Below, piece after piece: positions 1 to 10,082 of a DNA stretch of 64,000 bases. Each line of letters starts with the position of its first letter. Within the stretch, counting starts at the first letter, position 1. The position numbers were made by a program, and so were the translations under genes. Under the pieces are notes generated by a model. The model was not told the DNA's origin and did not search any database. It saw only the letters and a program-made list of their open reading frames with translations. This DNA comes from Buxus sempervirens (lineage: Eukaryota > Streptophyta > Magnoliopsida > Buxales > Buxaceae): contig OX387194.1 in NCBI GenBank assembly GCA_947561395.2, positions 11,952,048 to 12,016,047 of the forward strand. The letters are read 5' to 3'.

Positions 1-793
1 GACCTCATAAAGATCCAAACAATTATTTTATATTTTTAAAACTTTTAGGTCATTTTACATAGGAGTATATATGCATTAGAAACCCTTTAGGGTTAGAATA
101 GTTAAATTAGATTTTGTATAGGAATCAAAATTTTAGAATTAAAGTACTATCTACTATATTTATTGTAAAAATAAACCTATTTAATCGAATTTCAAATTTT
201 TTATAGGATTCAGATATTAATCAGATTCAAATATTGATTTCATAAATATATTCGGATTCAAATTCGGTCACTTTATTATTGGATTCTAATATCGTAAAGC
301 TTAATCAAATTCAAATTTAGAGCATAATAGATCCCATCTATCCAATCGCCCTAATGTCGAGAGAGGTTGCAGTTTTTTTACAGGATAGGCACGGATAGTT
401 TTCTATTGAATAAAGGAGTCTTTTAGAGATTTTTAAAAGATATTTCGTGACAAAATAATGAGGCCAGTGAAAATCTTAGAAAATATTCCCCAATGTTAAG
501 GAATATATTAAATATATAAAGTTCACCCCTTACTATCAACTTGAGCTGTTGGTAGGAAAGGTGTTCTACATGGTATCAAAGTCTTAGGTAAATGCCAAGG
601 TCTTGGGTTCAAACCTCCACTGTCCACTCCATCCGTTGAGAAAAAATTCCACATGTAGAGCCTCCCTAAAAATGGGTTTGAGTCCGACCCACACAGTAGG
701 AACAATGTTCTACACCCAATGTCCGCTTAAATAATCATATAGATAAAATCAAATTCAACAAAGGATACCATTAGGGACATATAGATAAAATCA
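1..793. other. 5' flank of the nested complex, no gene seen
   Basis: AT-rich spacer. No ORF with recognisable similarity is present. It contains a possible tRNA-derived repeat (about 523-720) and runs into the target site of the outer copia element. The stretch before 520 shows nothing I recognise. Confidence 0.6.
523..720. repeat. Possible SINE/tRNA-derived repeat remnant
   Basis: A motif resembling a Pol III B box (GGGTTCAAACCTCC) lies at about 604-617, downstream of a GGTATCAAAG stretch. No target duplication or A-rich tail was found, so the assignment is weak; a fragment of another retroelement is equally possible. Confidence 0.25.
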
Positions 794-798
794 AATTC
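738..798. repeat. Tandem duplication at the target of copia-2
   Basis: The string ATAGATAAAATCAAATTC occurs twice, with AACAAAGGATACCATTAGGG between the copies. The same AACAAAGGATACCATTAGGG string follows the 3' end of copia-2 at about 47862. This indicates a pre-existing duplication of about 42 bp whose second copy was split by the insertion. It independently ties both ends of the 47-kb complex to one original locus. Confidence 0.75.
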
Positions 799-1866
799 TA
801 TTGTGTTTTTTATTTTTAGCGGGCTCAAAATTTTGTCTTTTTGTGTTTGTCTTATGTGGAAACTATAGTCCCACATTGGAAGTTTATCAACAATTGTGTT
901 TATTAATAATGGTGTGCACTAAAAGGGTGTAACCCTAAAGTGAGATACTATATATTGTGATAGTGTCGAGGTGCTTTTAAATCACACGTGCGCGCACCAC
1001 TGCCGACGGTCGGGCGTGGCAAGGTGTGTGTGTGTGATTTAATATTTCCCATTTAATGTTTTATTTTATCTTAATAGGTCGACTCATGGGTTTAATTTTG
1101 GTTTAATGGGCCGACTCATGGGTTATTGTTTTTAATCGTTTTATTAACATTATCAAATGATTTGTTTTATTTTAATCTGTTATTGAAACCTGTTCCGAAA
1201 CCGTGCAAGTGAATAGTCACGAATGTTTCAGAACAATTACATTTTGGATTTCGTTTTTAAAAGGGGATATTGTGGGTTTGGGGCTTCTTATCTTTGCGAA
1301 AACAGAAACCCTCTCATCTCTTTGTCCTCCTCTTCCACTTCTAAAACTTTGTAACACTGCTGTTGTGGTTCGCCTGAGAACAGTATTTTCATGCGGATTA
1401 CTGGGAGAGGTTGCTTAACAAATGCTGAGAGCATTAGCACCAAAACCCAACGCACTGCAAATTTAATCTAAAGGGGGGTTTTAAAGGCTTTAAGCACAAA
1501 GATTCTTCAATCTTGCCTCAGTTCCATATTTGATAAGTCCTAATTTCGGTTCTATTATTCTCTATTCGATTTCTCTGTGTTTGTGATCCTGTTTCAAATC
1601 TGTCGTGTTTTAATTCCTGTATTCATCTTCTTTTGTTATTACTCATCTTCATCTCGTTTAGATTTGTTCACTTTCTATTTCTAATTTCATCTAAATCCAA
1701 TCTGTCGTGTTCGTGATTGTTTTTCTATTCTTTATTCTTTTGTTTGACATCTAGTGTTGCTGTTATTGTGTTTTATTTTATTTAGTTACCTTAAACCTAA
1801 TTATTCTCTTTATTGCAAATCTCGTCTATTTAATATATCCATTGTCTGACATTGCTATACCTTTTT
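799..1866 (+). repeat. copia-2 5' LTR, first part
   Basis: Aligns along its length with 43147-44508, including the shared stretch GGGCTCAAAATTTTGTC and the pyrimidine-rich end near 1800-1860. It stops where a T-rich run (the LINE poly-A tail on the other strand) begins. The terminal TG has become TA. Confidence 0.85.
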
Positions 1867-2227
1867 TTCATTTTTTATTTTTTTATAAGGAGACAACATA
1901 TAAATTATCTAAGAATACTGTCTTACATGACTCACCCCAGAGCATCATCTAAACAATACAATGAAAGGAAGGCAGGGGGAGAGTTCAACCATGTACATGA
2001 ATAATGGTCCAAGGAGAAATTTTCAAGAGTATCTGCTGTCCTGTTACCTTCTCTTAGGACATGAGAAAAAGAAACTGAGTTAAAACGAGAACACCACCAT
2101 TTTATCACCATCATGTATCCTGCTATGCGCCATGGAAAAGTCTTCTCATTCTTCTGTCATAAAGTAATAATTGATCATGAGTCTCCCTCAAAGATAACAA
2201 AGCTCAAACAAACACAACAAAGAAACG
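1867..2227 (-). pseudogene. LINE piece 1: RNase H C-terminal part and 3' end
   Basis: Reading the minus strand, translation gives a LINE RNase H end with EGDS (through a following stop), PWRI, and the typical FSHVLREGNRTADTL near the C terminus. The poly-A tail follows at about 1886-1858. In-frame stops are present after EGDS and before QKNE. About 50 residues expected between the NFDGAY motif (at about 10100) and EGDS are absent from both flanks of the CACTA-like insertion, so DNA was lost at that junction. Confidence 0.8.
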
Positions 2228-2787
2228 CACTTTTAGCGGCGAATTAAGACTGCCGCTAAAGCCCAACCCAAACGACACCTGTCCGCCGTTAATTCATCTG
2301 TCGCTGAATCTTTTAGAGGCGGACGTGACCGCCGCTAAAGCCCTTTTTTTTTTTTTTCAGATTTACATTTTTGATTTGGTTTTTCCAGATTTACGTTTTT
2401 GTTTTCATTTTTACGACCCCAAATTTTTTATTTTTACAAATAAACCCCTCCCACATACCCCACGTGCGCTCATGCATTGGCCCGCCCGCCAGCCCCCCCA
2501 GCCATATACCCGTACCAGACCCCACCCCTCTACCCACACCCAACACACCCCCGGCCCCTCTTTCTCTCTTACCTGCAACCGCCCAAATTCAACCAAATGA
2601 AGCCAAATAAAAAAAATAATAATAATAATTTAAAAATTAATAAAAAACATTAATTTAAAACTTGCACTTTCCATTACAATATTAATTTAAAACCTAATTA
2701 GGAAAAACAAAAAAAACATTTGTTCACAACCTGAACACATGAGACAGATTTGAACAAAGACCCATCCACCAAACACATTGCTATCTA

Positions 2788-3160
2788 AGAGGAGCCTCCT
2801 GAAAATGCGCCTCCTCCTGAAAGTGCACCTCCTTGGATCATCACTGTCTCACATAAAAACAAAAATGATACCAACAATAAAATGGTTTTTCTAAGATAAA
2901 CAAAAAGGACAGAAAAATTATGCAATAAAGAGAGAGTGATAATACCCTGTTACTTGCAAACCATTATCTCTGATCTCTAGGAAGATACCCTTGAAAAGGC
3001 AAATCTAATACACAAGGCTTGATGCCCACACAAAACAGCCAAACAAACAGGCTCACAACAGGATGGCACAAAACAACTACATTTTAACCAACATACTTGA
3101 AAGGGCGCTCAGAATGATGATCTGCCGTCAGTGAGCCGGCAAATAATCTACTTTATGATG
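2788..3160 (-). pseudogene. Unidentified captured exon-like segments
   Basis: Three short minus-strand segments look like exons bounded by consensus splice sites. One at about 3105-3160 encodes GSLTADHHSERPF and ends at GTATGT. One at about 2952-2993 encodes KGIFLEIRDNGLQ and ends at GTAACA. One at about 2786-2845 encodes MIQGGALSGGGAFSGGSS followed by a stop. The reading phase between the last two does not obviously fit. I do not recognise the protein. They resemble the end of a captured gene with its introns, like the neighbouring ORP piece, but could be chance. Confidence 0.3.
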
Positions 3161-4165
3161 CATTTACGAAGCATGCCTTGTAAATATAATAGTATAAGTA
3201 AAAGTAATGACAAAAATTTAAACCTGTGAAAGCCACATAATGATTAGAGCATATTTCAAACTAAGAAATAAATAAATTCCTCCTTCATTTATCAGTCCAT
3301 CTCTTTGTAATGAACAAATAAATCCTGAAGCAAGTACCAGCTCGTGATCCAAAGCTCATAACAATTTTGGCATCACAATACAGACATTGAGCCAGACTGT
3401 AGTTTATGAAGATGTCCTCTTTTTTATTTGATTTCAAATTTAAGATGCTTATTGGTAGATAAGCTCATAACGATTTCAAAGCTCATAACAATTTTTTTTT
3501 ATTTGATTTCAAAGTAACGACAATGGGGAAGCCTTGAACCTAGCAGGGACATGCAAAGCAATATCACAAGAATTCTTCCACTAATGACATTGCATATCTT
3601 AATCATGTTTTTTCCCCTTTCTTGTTATGTGCAATTGATGTTTTACTCAGCAAACAGAAGCAGAATTTTTTTTTACTCAGCAAAAGAAACAGAACCAATG
3701 AAATCCAACTGCTTTAAGCAAGAAAACACAAAACACAATGAATAAAGAAAATATACCACAACACAATGTGTTTCTCTGGAAGTTGCTGATTTCACCTGGA
3801 AGTTGCTGGGTTATGGGTGCTTTCCCTCTAGTAAACAAAGTCACCTGCCAACCCAACTAAAGAGGAAATACAATATATGGAAGCCATGTAAAGAAGGCAA
3901 CCATAGAGCTGTCAAGCAAACCTTAGGATGAAAATTGCTGTAATCTAGAACCATTAGATACATGTATTAAATGAATGTAATGCAGATACAAAGACTTAAC
4001 TTGAGACAAAACAACATTCTCTAATTTTGAAGCCCCACAACTATAAACCTTGACTATAATACCAAGATATAGCAACAAAGAATCCGTGTATCTCTGGAAA
4101 CGAAGGTAAGAGGTCTAATTACCAAACTCTGTCTAGAAGAAATTTATATGTATTTGATCAATTAC

Positions 4166-4548
4166 CTGGTGAGGATTTCGTTCAATGATAGACTGCTCTT
4201 TGAATTTTAGTTTGCATGAGGACCCACGGTTTCCTTGTATCCGCATTGTACCGAAATGATCACAGTAGACTTTTCTCAATATAAGATTGTAAATGGATGT
4301 GGTTACCTGTCAGGAATAAGTCCATCATTCAGATGCTTACAAGGGGCAAAACTTGGTCATTTCAATCATTACATTTATACCTTACTCCATTGAAAAATTT
4401 CTCCATCGTCAAACTCCAGAGTTAGAATACCAACAGGATCTAACTGAATTGATTGACCCCAAAATTTACTTTTCAGATTGTTGTCTGCCCAAAATTTCCA
4501 TCCTCTGCCCTCACAGTGGCATGCAACAATCATGGGGTGATGGCTTAC
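4166..4548 (-). pseudogene. Captured fragment of an oxysterol-binding protein-related (ORP) gene
   Basis: Two adjacent exons of a plant ORP gene with the intron between them. Exon 4548-4381 (56 codons) begins right after a CAG acceptor with [17 protein letters not shown]. This is the core of the family signature EQVSHHPP (the second P is M here), and it continues through [13 protein letters not shown]. Exon 4306-4166 (47 codons) encodes [17 protein letters not shown] and [16 protein letters not shown]. Both exons are open and in phase, with GT/AG borders. ORP proteins bind sterols and phosphoinositides at membrane contacts; these exons cover part of the lipid-binding barrel. No other ORP exons were found, so this cannot encode a working protein. 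Capture by the CACTA-like element is inferred. Confidence 0.85.
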
Positions 4549-5429
4549 CTGTCTTAAATTTATAAAAAAAAAAAAAATTAACCATTTTAATACCCAGAAT
4601 CACTAGATGTTATATGAAAATGAAACAAAAGCATCAAGAAAACAACTACAATGATCATGGAGGTGTAGTAATCATATCTATCAATTGTTAACAAACAATG
4701 AACGACTGAACTAGTAAAAAACAACTGTATAAACAAGGAATAGATCCCCAAGTGCCAATTGCCAAATGGAAAATTTTATGGATCTTTAAATAGACTTCTT
4801 TGATAATCAAGAAGTTTAAAATAATTGCATCAACTGCCATACACAGAAAAGAAAGCAAACCAACTTTTCAAATCTAGAGTTCATGAAGAAAATAGTTCCT
4901 ATATCACCATCATAGCCAAATTGTTATATGTATCTCTCCTTCTCTCCTCCCAACCCGACCCCCCAAAAAAAATAAATATAATAATAAATTTTTTAATTTT
5001 TTTATCATTAAAGGAATATACTGTACATATATGAGGAAGAACTGTTGCCGTCGGCATTGTAACAAAAATAATTGAGTCGTCATAGTTAGTGAGAGGAGTA
5101 CCCGGGCTCCAATTACACAAGAAAGGAGGCATCAATATGTTTTTGGTCATGCTGTTAATACTAAAGCCTCTCATAAGATATAAGAAGCAACTGGAAGGTT
5201 ATGTCTTGACCCACAGAGCTGCTACAGCAAAATGGTGTAGAATTCTTTCTGGTTTGTTTTTTCTTACTGAAGATGCATTAGAGCAAAAGGGGCTGCAAGT
5301 AAAAGGGACTTCATCCCCTATTTTACATTAGTATTTATCTGTTTCATACTGGGTGTTACAGCATCAAAACGGTTCATATCTATAAAGTCATTCATCAAAA
5401 GTGAGGGAATTCTGCGAATTGTAACGTTA

Positions 5430-5640
5430 CTTTTCTTCTTGATGCTTTACGAATCTATTGAGTTTTTGTACATGAATCTTGTACAGAAATTTGAATGTCA
5501 TTGTAATCCATGAGAATTTTGTTCCCAATGTACATTGTTGAGATGATTTTGTTCTGTTATGGTTAGGAACTTTCAGTCTTTGCCGCAAAAGGTAGTTAAC
5601 ACCTTATCGCTTCGTTTGAACAACACTGTTTCAATTCATT
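5430..5640 (+). repeat. Second copy of the RING-gene 3' flank
   Basis: The region resembles 7800-7965 downstream of the RING ORF. Shared strings include AAATTTGAATGTCATTGTAA, TGAGAATTTTGTTCC and TCTGTTATGGTTAGGAAC. No RING coding sequence precedes this copy. It is either the tail of a deleted tandem gene copy or a partial duplication. Confidence 0.7.
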
Positions 5641-5712
5641 AGGTTTATACTTTAGATTGATTTAAATTCTTCAAGTTTTTACCCACTAGAGAATAAATAA
5701 TAACAGTGGTCA

Positions 5713-5909
5713 ATACCTGGGGCTTAGAGGTTTGCTCCTTTTGAGGTCTCACGTTTGAACTCTCTTAGGTAGAATCTCTTGGGCCACCTGTATAAGGTCT
5801 ATAATCTCAACTTCTCAAGGATTAGTCAGTTGAGGTAAACGGGCCCTTATGCCTTAAGCTCCAACAAAAAATAAATAAATAAATAAATGAAATAAAATAT
5901 AATCATAAT
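5713..5909 (+). mobile_element. SINE with 17-bp target-site duplication
   Basis: A roughly 197-bp sequence with a tRNA-like head: A-box-like GGGGCTTAGAGG near 5719 and B-box-like GTTTGAACTC near 5750. It ends in an A-rich tail with AAAT repeats. It is flanked by perfect direct repeats AATAATAACAGTGGTCA at 5696-5712 and 5910-5926, as left by LINE-driven integration. It lies in the spacer upstream of the RING gene. Confidence 0.85.
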
Positions 5910-6394
5910 AATAATAACAGTGGTCATTGGTTTATATCCAACGCTCTAAAAACCCAAACTACTAGAATCCAAAGAGTCGTTTTCTGTGTGTAAAAGCAAT
6001 GGGGAAAGAAAAAAACAGACAGGTAAGTATCATCAAACTCATCTTTTGTTGTGACCACCTGCAACATTGTCCCCAACAAGAGGATGATCTGCAGATCCCA
6101 AATGAAACACTGATTAAGTCAGATCCCACTCTGGGATCTGAATTTACTAGTGATTAACAAATATTTTTGTAAAGAAATTTTTCTTTACGATTAAGGGGAT
6201 GAAGGGTAACCAAAGATAGGAGTACCACCCGGTTCACAAATTAAAACTCCATATATATATTTCAGTTAAACCACTTGTGATAAGCTTAGCTATCAGTATT
6301 AGACCAAATACATTCATTCATAAATATTAAGTTGGAAACATTCACTCACAGAGAGACAGCTGTTATAAAATGAAACTCTCCGAGGCACGCACAG

Positions 6395-6760
6395 ACAAAA
6401 ACATTCGAAAGAAAGTCAAAGATGCACCCCAGCAATTGGAGTTGTAGAGTGACAACAACGTTTGATTCTGCCCAAGTCTGGTAAAGTTTTTTTTTCCTTC
6501 TCACTTTTGGTTTCTAAGAGTTCTTCAATAAATTGAGAGGAGAGGAGGGAGACACCCTTCTCCTTTCTCCGCTTGTATCTGCGATTGAGTTGATTGCATG
6601 TATGATCTGCAAATTAACATCAAATATAGTCTCTGTTGTTTACATTATCTCTTCTCGGTGGATACCCAGTTCGATTTTTCTATTTGAATAAGGACATGCA
6701 AAAACTTTCGAAAGAACGAGTCAAAGATGCACCCCAGCAATTAGAGTTGTAGACTGATAA
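6395..6760 (+). repeat. Duplicated segment upstream of the RING gene
   Basis: A segment of about 55 bp occurs at about 6402-6455 and again at about 6701-6758. Both share TCAAAGATGCACCCCAGCAA and then GAGTTGTAGA. The copies are about 300 bp apart and lie within 700 bp of the start codon, probably in the promoter or 5' UTR. A regulatory role is not shown. Confidence 0.75.
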
Positions 6761-7053
6761 AAATCTCAAAAATGAGAAAGGAGGTCAGTTCTATTTGAAT
6801 AAGGACTCCTACTCTAGCTATGCCGAGCATGAGACTCGTTATAAATTAAGGAGAGGCAACAGTGTGGCAATTATAGTTTGGAGCTAAAGAAAGAGAGTTT
6901 GAGAGAGTGACAGATCGAGCTCGAGAAGATCAAATTGCGAGAGGTTCAAAGGATCCGGAAGAAGAAACTCCTTCCTCTATTATAAAAGCACGAACTCTGA
7001 CTATTTCTATTCACGAGATTCTGTGATTTCTGTTTTTCCTTGGTAGATCCACC

Positions 7054-7752
7054 ATGGCTGACGACGTTAGTGTTCCACAAATCAATCAAGAAGTTGATAT
7101 TCGAAACTTTCAATCACAAGAGAGCAAAGAAACCTCAAACAAGACTGATCAAGTTAGTTTCGTGTTTGTTATTGAATATTACAAGCTCAGACATGTAATT
7201 CTCTCAAGCGCTGAAGAAGAAGGAGAAGAAGCCGTCGTCATCTCCAATATGGAAGATGCTGATTTAAACCGCCGTGAATATGTGATCGGCTTGCCATTAT
7301 TGCTGGACGAGAACAGGACCCAGGCATGTGTTGAAAACATTATTTCATCCCTCATCCTCAATCTTACACCTGAGAATCTTGACTTTCTGAAGACATGGAT
7401 CACTATGAAGGCCACAACTGCAGTGCATGATTCTTTATGGAGAAAAAGTAAACCTGTAAGTTTGTTTGTAGCTGTTCAGGTGAGGACAGTGGAGTCCTAT
7501 GTAATGGCTGCAGATGGAGGATTAGGTGTTGTTCCTGCATCCAGGGCTTCCATTGATGCTCTTAGAACCCTGATTGTGCAGCAAGAACAGACGGAGGAGA
7601 CCTGTTCGATATGCCTGCAGCAGCTATTATTTGGCGAAAAAGTCACAGAGATGCCTTGCTTGCATGTTTTTCATAAGGAGTGCATAGTCTCGTGGTTGGG
7701 GCGGAAGAACACATGCCCTTTATGTCGATTTGAGCTACCAATTGAAACCTGA
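7054..7752 (+). CDS. RING-H2 finger protein, putative E3 ubiquitin ligase
   Basis: Intact single-exon ORF of 232 residues with a complete C-terminal RING-H2 finger: C184-x2-C187-x14-C202-x-H204-x2-H207-x2-C210-x10-C221-x2-C224. RING-H2 proteins recruit a ubiquitin-charged E2 and pass ubiquitin to substrates; substrate and location are unknown here. Residues 1-180 contain an acidic patch near 54-60 and no membrane segment or signal peptide. The start ATG is the first in frame and has a good context (CACCATGG). The gene lies within the CACTA-like element, far from other intact genes, with a duplicated upstream segment and a second copy of its 3' flank at 5430-5640. It may be a captured retrogene-like copy or the only expressed gene in the nest. 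Expression cannot be judged from sequence. Confidence 0.85.
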   Translation: MADDVSVPQINQEVDIRNFQSQESKETSNKTDQVSFVFVIEYYKLRHVILSSAEEEGEEAVVISNMEDADLNRREYVIGLPLLLDENRTQACVENIISSLILNLTPENLDFLKTWITMKATTAVHDSLWRKSKPVSLFVAVQVRTVESYVMAADGGLGVVPASRASIDALRTLIVQQEQTEETCSICLQQLLFGEKVTEMPCLHVFHKECIVSWLGRKNTCPLCRFELPIET

Positions 7753-9380
7753 TGGAAAATAGTTTGAGCTTCCGATCGAAACACGACAATGATTAATTAA
7801 GATGCAATGTAAGAATTTTGTACATAAATTTGAATGTCATTGTAATCAATGAGAATTTTGTTCCTAAAGTACATTGTTGAGGTGATTTTTCTCTGTTATG
7901 GTTAGGAACAATCTCAGTCACGTTAATTTGTCGCAGAAAGCAGTTAATACCTTATCGTTTTGAAACTTAGAACTCAAGCTCACTTTTTTATTTATGAGTT
8001 CTGAATCTTTTGCATATATCTATATTTATCAACAAAAAAAATGTCAATTGAAAGAGAAATTCATTCATGGGCTTTCAAGATACAGAATATTTTTTAGGGG
8101 ATTTTAGGAACCTTGTCAACTAAGTTTGTCTTTACATCACCTGGTTGCCTAAAATGTGAACTGTCATCTTAGGATCCATTATTCTGATCTCATTAAATGG
8201 GTTCAGTTGATTGGTTAGACAAAGAGGGACAGTACACTTGATAGAGGCCCTATAGATTAGATGAAATTTCAACATATAAACAATGTGAATAACAAGAATT
8301 GTTTATTTAGAATAAATAGTAACACAAACAAAAACAGTACAAGAAAGAACACAAACACAAACATTTCATCAAAAAAAAGAAAGGAACACAAACAATTGTT
8401 ACAGGGATATATAACAAAAACAGTATAAGTAAGAACACGTATGTTAAGCTCCATATACTCATGGCAACATGGAAAATCTCATCACAGGAAGCAGTTATCC
8501 AAAGATTCCTTATACATAATCAAAATAGTATTTCAGATTTGGGCTAAAAAGGTATTCAATTCTGGAAAATTACAAAAAAGACAACAGCACACACAACTAA
8601 GCTCCACCCACTTAATACTAAGACACAAAAATAATTTCTTAATTGAGTCGCAGAAAACTTCTCACCAGATTTCAAGTGATTCACATAACCAAAATGAATA
8701 CTTGAGGACAACAATAACTCTAGGATATTAGAAGAAAGATTAGGTCTATCATCACTTTGCCCCCCTTGTAGGACCCTGCATCAGCAGGACCTAAATCAAG
8801 TTATTGTCCTTTGATATCTATATAGTCACCTGGAGTTAGACACAACAATCACCCAAGATTTATAAGATGATCCCTCCATAATTAAGCTGGCAACAAAATA
8901 TAAGTTATAACTACAGATAAGGCCACTCGTGATGGATAAAGCTTTTCTCACATGGAACAAGCATGAAATTCAGAAGTGATCTATGTAAATTCAGAATCTC
9001 TCAAGCCAAACTAATGGAGATATATGCACTACACTTATATAAGCTAATTATGTTAAAGAGAATAACCATTCATCTGTTTCCAACAGTTTCAGACACACAT
9101 TAATCAACGTTCCTTCGATTTAAGAATGGAGGTTCCAACTGTTCATTTCAAAGCTAAATAATTCTCCCTTGAACTGCTTAGGTGCAAATGAGGTGCAAAA
9201 CGATCTGTTTAACATAAATCTATTAGGGTAGAGCTCCATGGAATCCAAAAACCACAATTATTTATTCCCTTGTTTTCTTAAAAACAGTAGAAAACGAAGA
9301 GGACAAAGCAGAGAATAGAATACAAGACCTTGCGATGCATTAATAGCTAATACTGCCCATAACAGGAATTGAAGGAAGTG
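7753..9380. other. Spacer inside the CACTA-like element
   Basis: AT-rich DNA after the RING gene. The first 210 bp are the RING 3' flank (related to 5430-5640). From about 8000 to 9380 I see only short ORFs without recognisable motifs; a spliced captured gene with divergent exons could be missed. Confidence 0.5.
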
Positions 9381-9684
9381 CTACTGCTTCTTCACAAGTA
9401 GAGGGCCAACATTGTCCCCAGTAGCCTTGTTGTGCTTCACATGGCTGCCATCAGATAGAGGAAAAGTCCCCGATCTCCAGCACCTGCACCGCCATACACC
9501 TTCGGGCTTACATAGAGAGGAAAGAGTAAAAAAAAAGAAAAAGAAAAAAGGAGAACTGATGATAGTATACGAACCTGCAGTAGGCAGTGAGTGGTTTAGA
9601 GAGTTCGGAGACGATGACGGAATTGATGACCTTCTCCTCAGTTTTCCTTATCTCTGGATTTATAGCTTCTGCCCTAACCAGCAT
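9381..9684 (-). pseudogene. NEET-type CDGSH iron-sulfur protein gene, captured and damaged
   Basis: Two exons of a plant NEET protein. Exon 9684-9575 encodes [20 protein letters not shown] and ends at YC plus part of an Arg codon. Exon 9483-9381 continues [30 protein letters not shown] and ends VKKQ-stop. Plant NEET binds a 2Fe-2S cluster through a 3Cys-1His set (CxC, CDGSH) in plastids and mitochondria. The first two cysteines and the histidine are present, but the third ligand is Ser (codon TCT instead of TGT), giving SDGSH. The organelle-targeting N terminus is not evident: the frame upstream of MLVRAEA runs on as GGRGKRT without a clear start. Splice borders are intact. Probably a captured, non-functional copy of a gene present elsewhere. 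Confidence 0.85.
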
Positions 9685-9849
9685 CGTACGCTTCCCTCTT
9701 CCTCCAATCAATCGGGCTCTATCAACAGAGAACGGAAAATCATCAAATAAAAATACAAAAAGAGAAATTCTAAGAATAAGAATTAAGAACACATCTACTA
9801 CCAACCAAATCAAACAGAGAAGGAGATGTAGCGTCCCCTGTCGTGAGTG

Positions 9850-10035
9850 AAACACAAAAGGGATTTGAAGAGAGAAAATAGGGCGAGAGAGATGGAGAGA
9901 GGACGGCCTTTAGCAGGGGTATGCGGCAGGGAACAGGTCGGAAGAGAGATTAGGGCGAGAGAGAAGTAGAGAAGATGGTTTCGCGTGACAGGGAACAGGT
10001 CGGGGAAAGAGATAATCGGGAAAAGAGAGAGATTA
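9850..10035. repeat. Purine-rich GA tract near the right end of the CACTA-like element
   Basis: Repeated GAGAGA and GGGAACAGGTCGG motifs (the latter twice, at about 9927 and 9989) lead into the terminal TAGCGGCGG-type motifs. These are probably subterminal repeats of the element. Confidence 0.45.
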
Positions 10036-10082
10036 AAAGACCGCTGCTAAAGGTCTACTCAACCCCCGCCGCTAGAGCCGTG

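Larger units (their letters stand above)
2228..10082. mobile_element. CACTA-like element carrying host gene fragments (Pack-type)
   Basis: The left end starts CACTTTTAGCGGCG and the right end, on the other strand, starts CACGGCTCTAGCGGCGG. Further TAGCGGCGG/CCGCCGCTAAA subterminal motifs lie at about 2280-2345 and 10040-10078. This arrangement is typical of plant CACTA transposons. No transposase was found, so the element is non-autonomous. The insertion splits the LINE RNase H domain. A matching 3-bp duplication is not visible (ACG left, TTT right), which fits the LINE deletion at the junction, or means the exact ends are misplaced. Inside are ORP exons, a RING-H2 gene, a NEET gene, a SINE and unidentified exon-like pieces. 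Confidence 0.6.

Noticed and set aside
799-1866. Independent solo LTR reading of the left copia-2 LTR
   Set aside because: It lacks its last 80 bases here; these reappear at 38575-38660, and AATTC links it to the 3' LTR end at 47856, so it is the split 5' LTR of the same element.
2325-2610. Pro/Thr-rich ORFs near the left end of the CACTA-like element
   Set aside because: Low-complexity C-rich DNA next to terminal repeats; the frames overlap on both strands and match nothing known to me.
5089-5331. 80-residue plus-strand ORF upstream of the duplicated RING 3' flank
   Set aside because: Tested as a remnant of a second RING gene; no Cys/His ligands are present.
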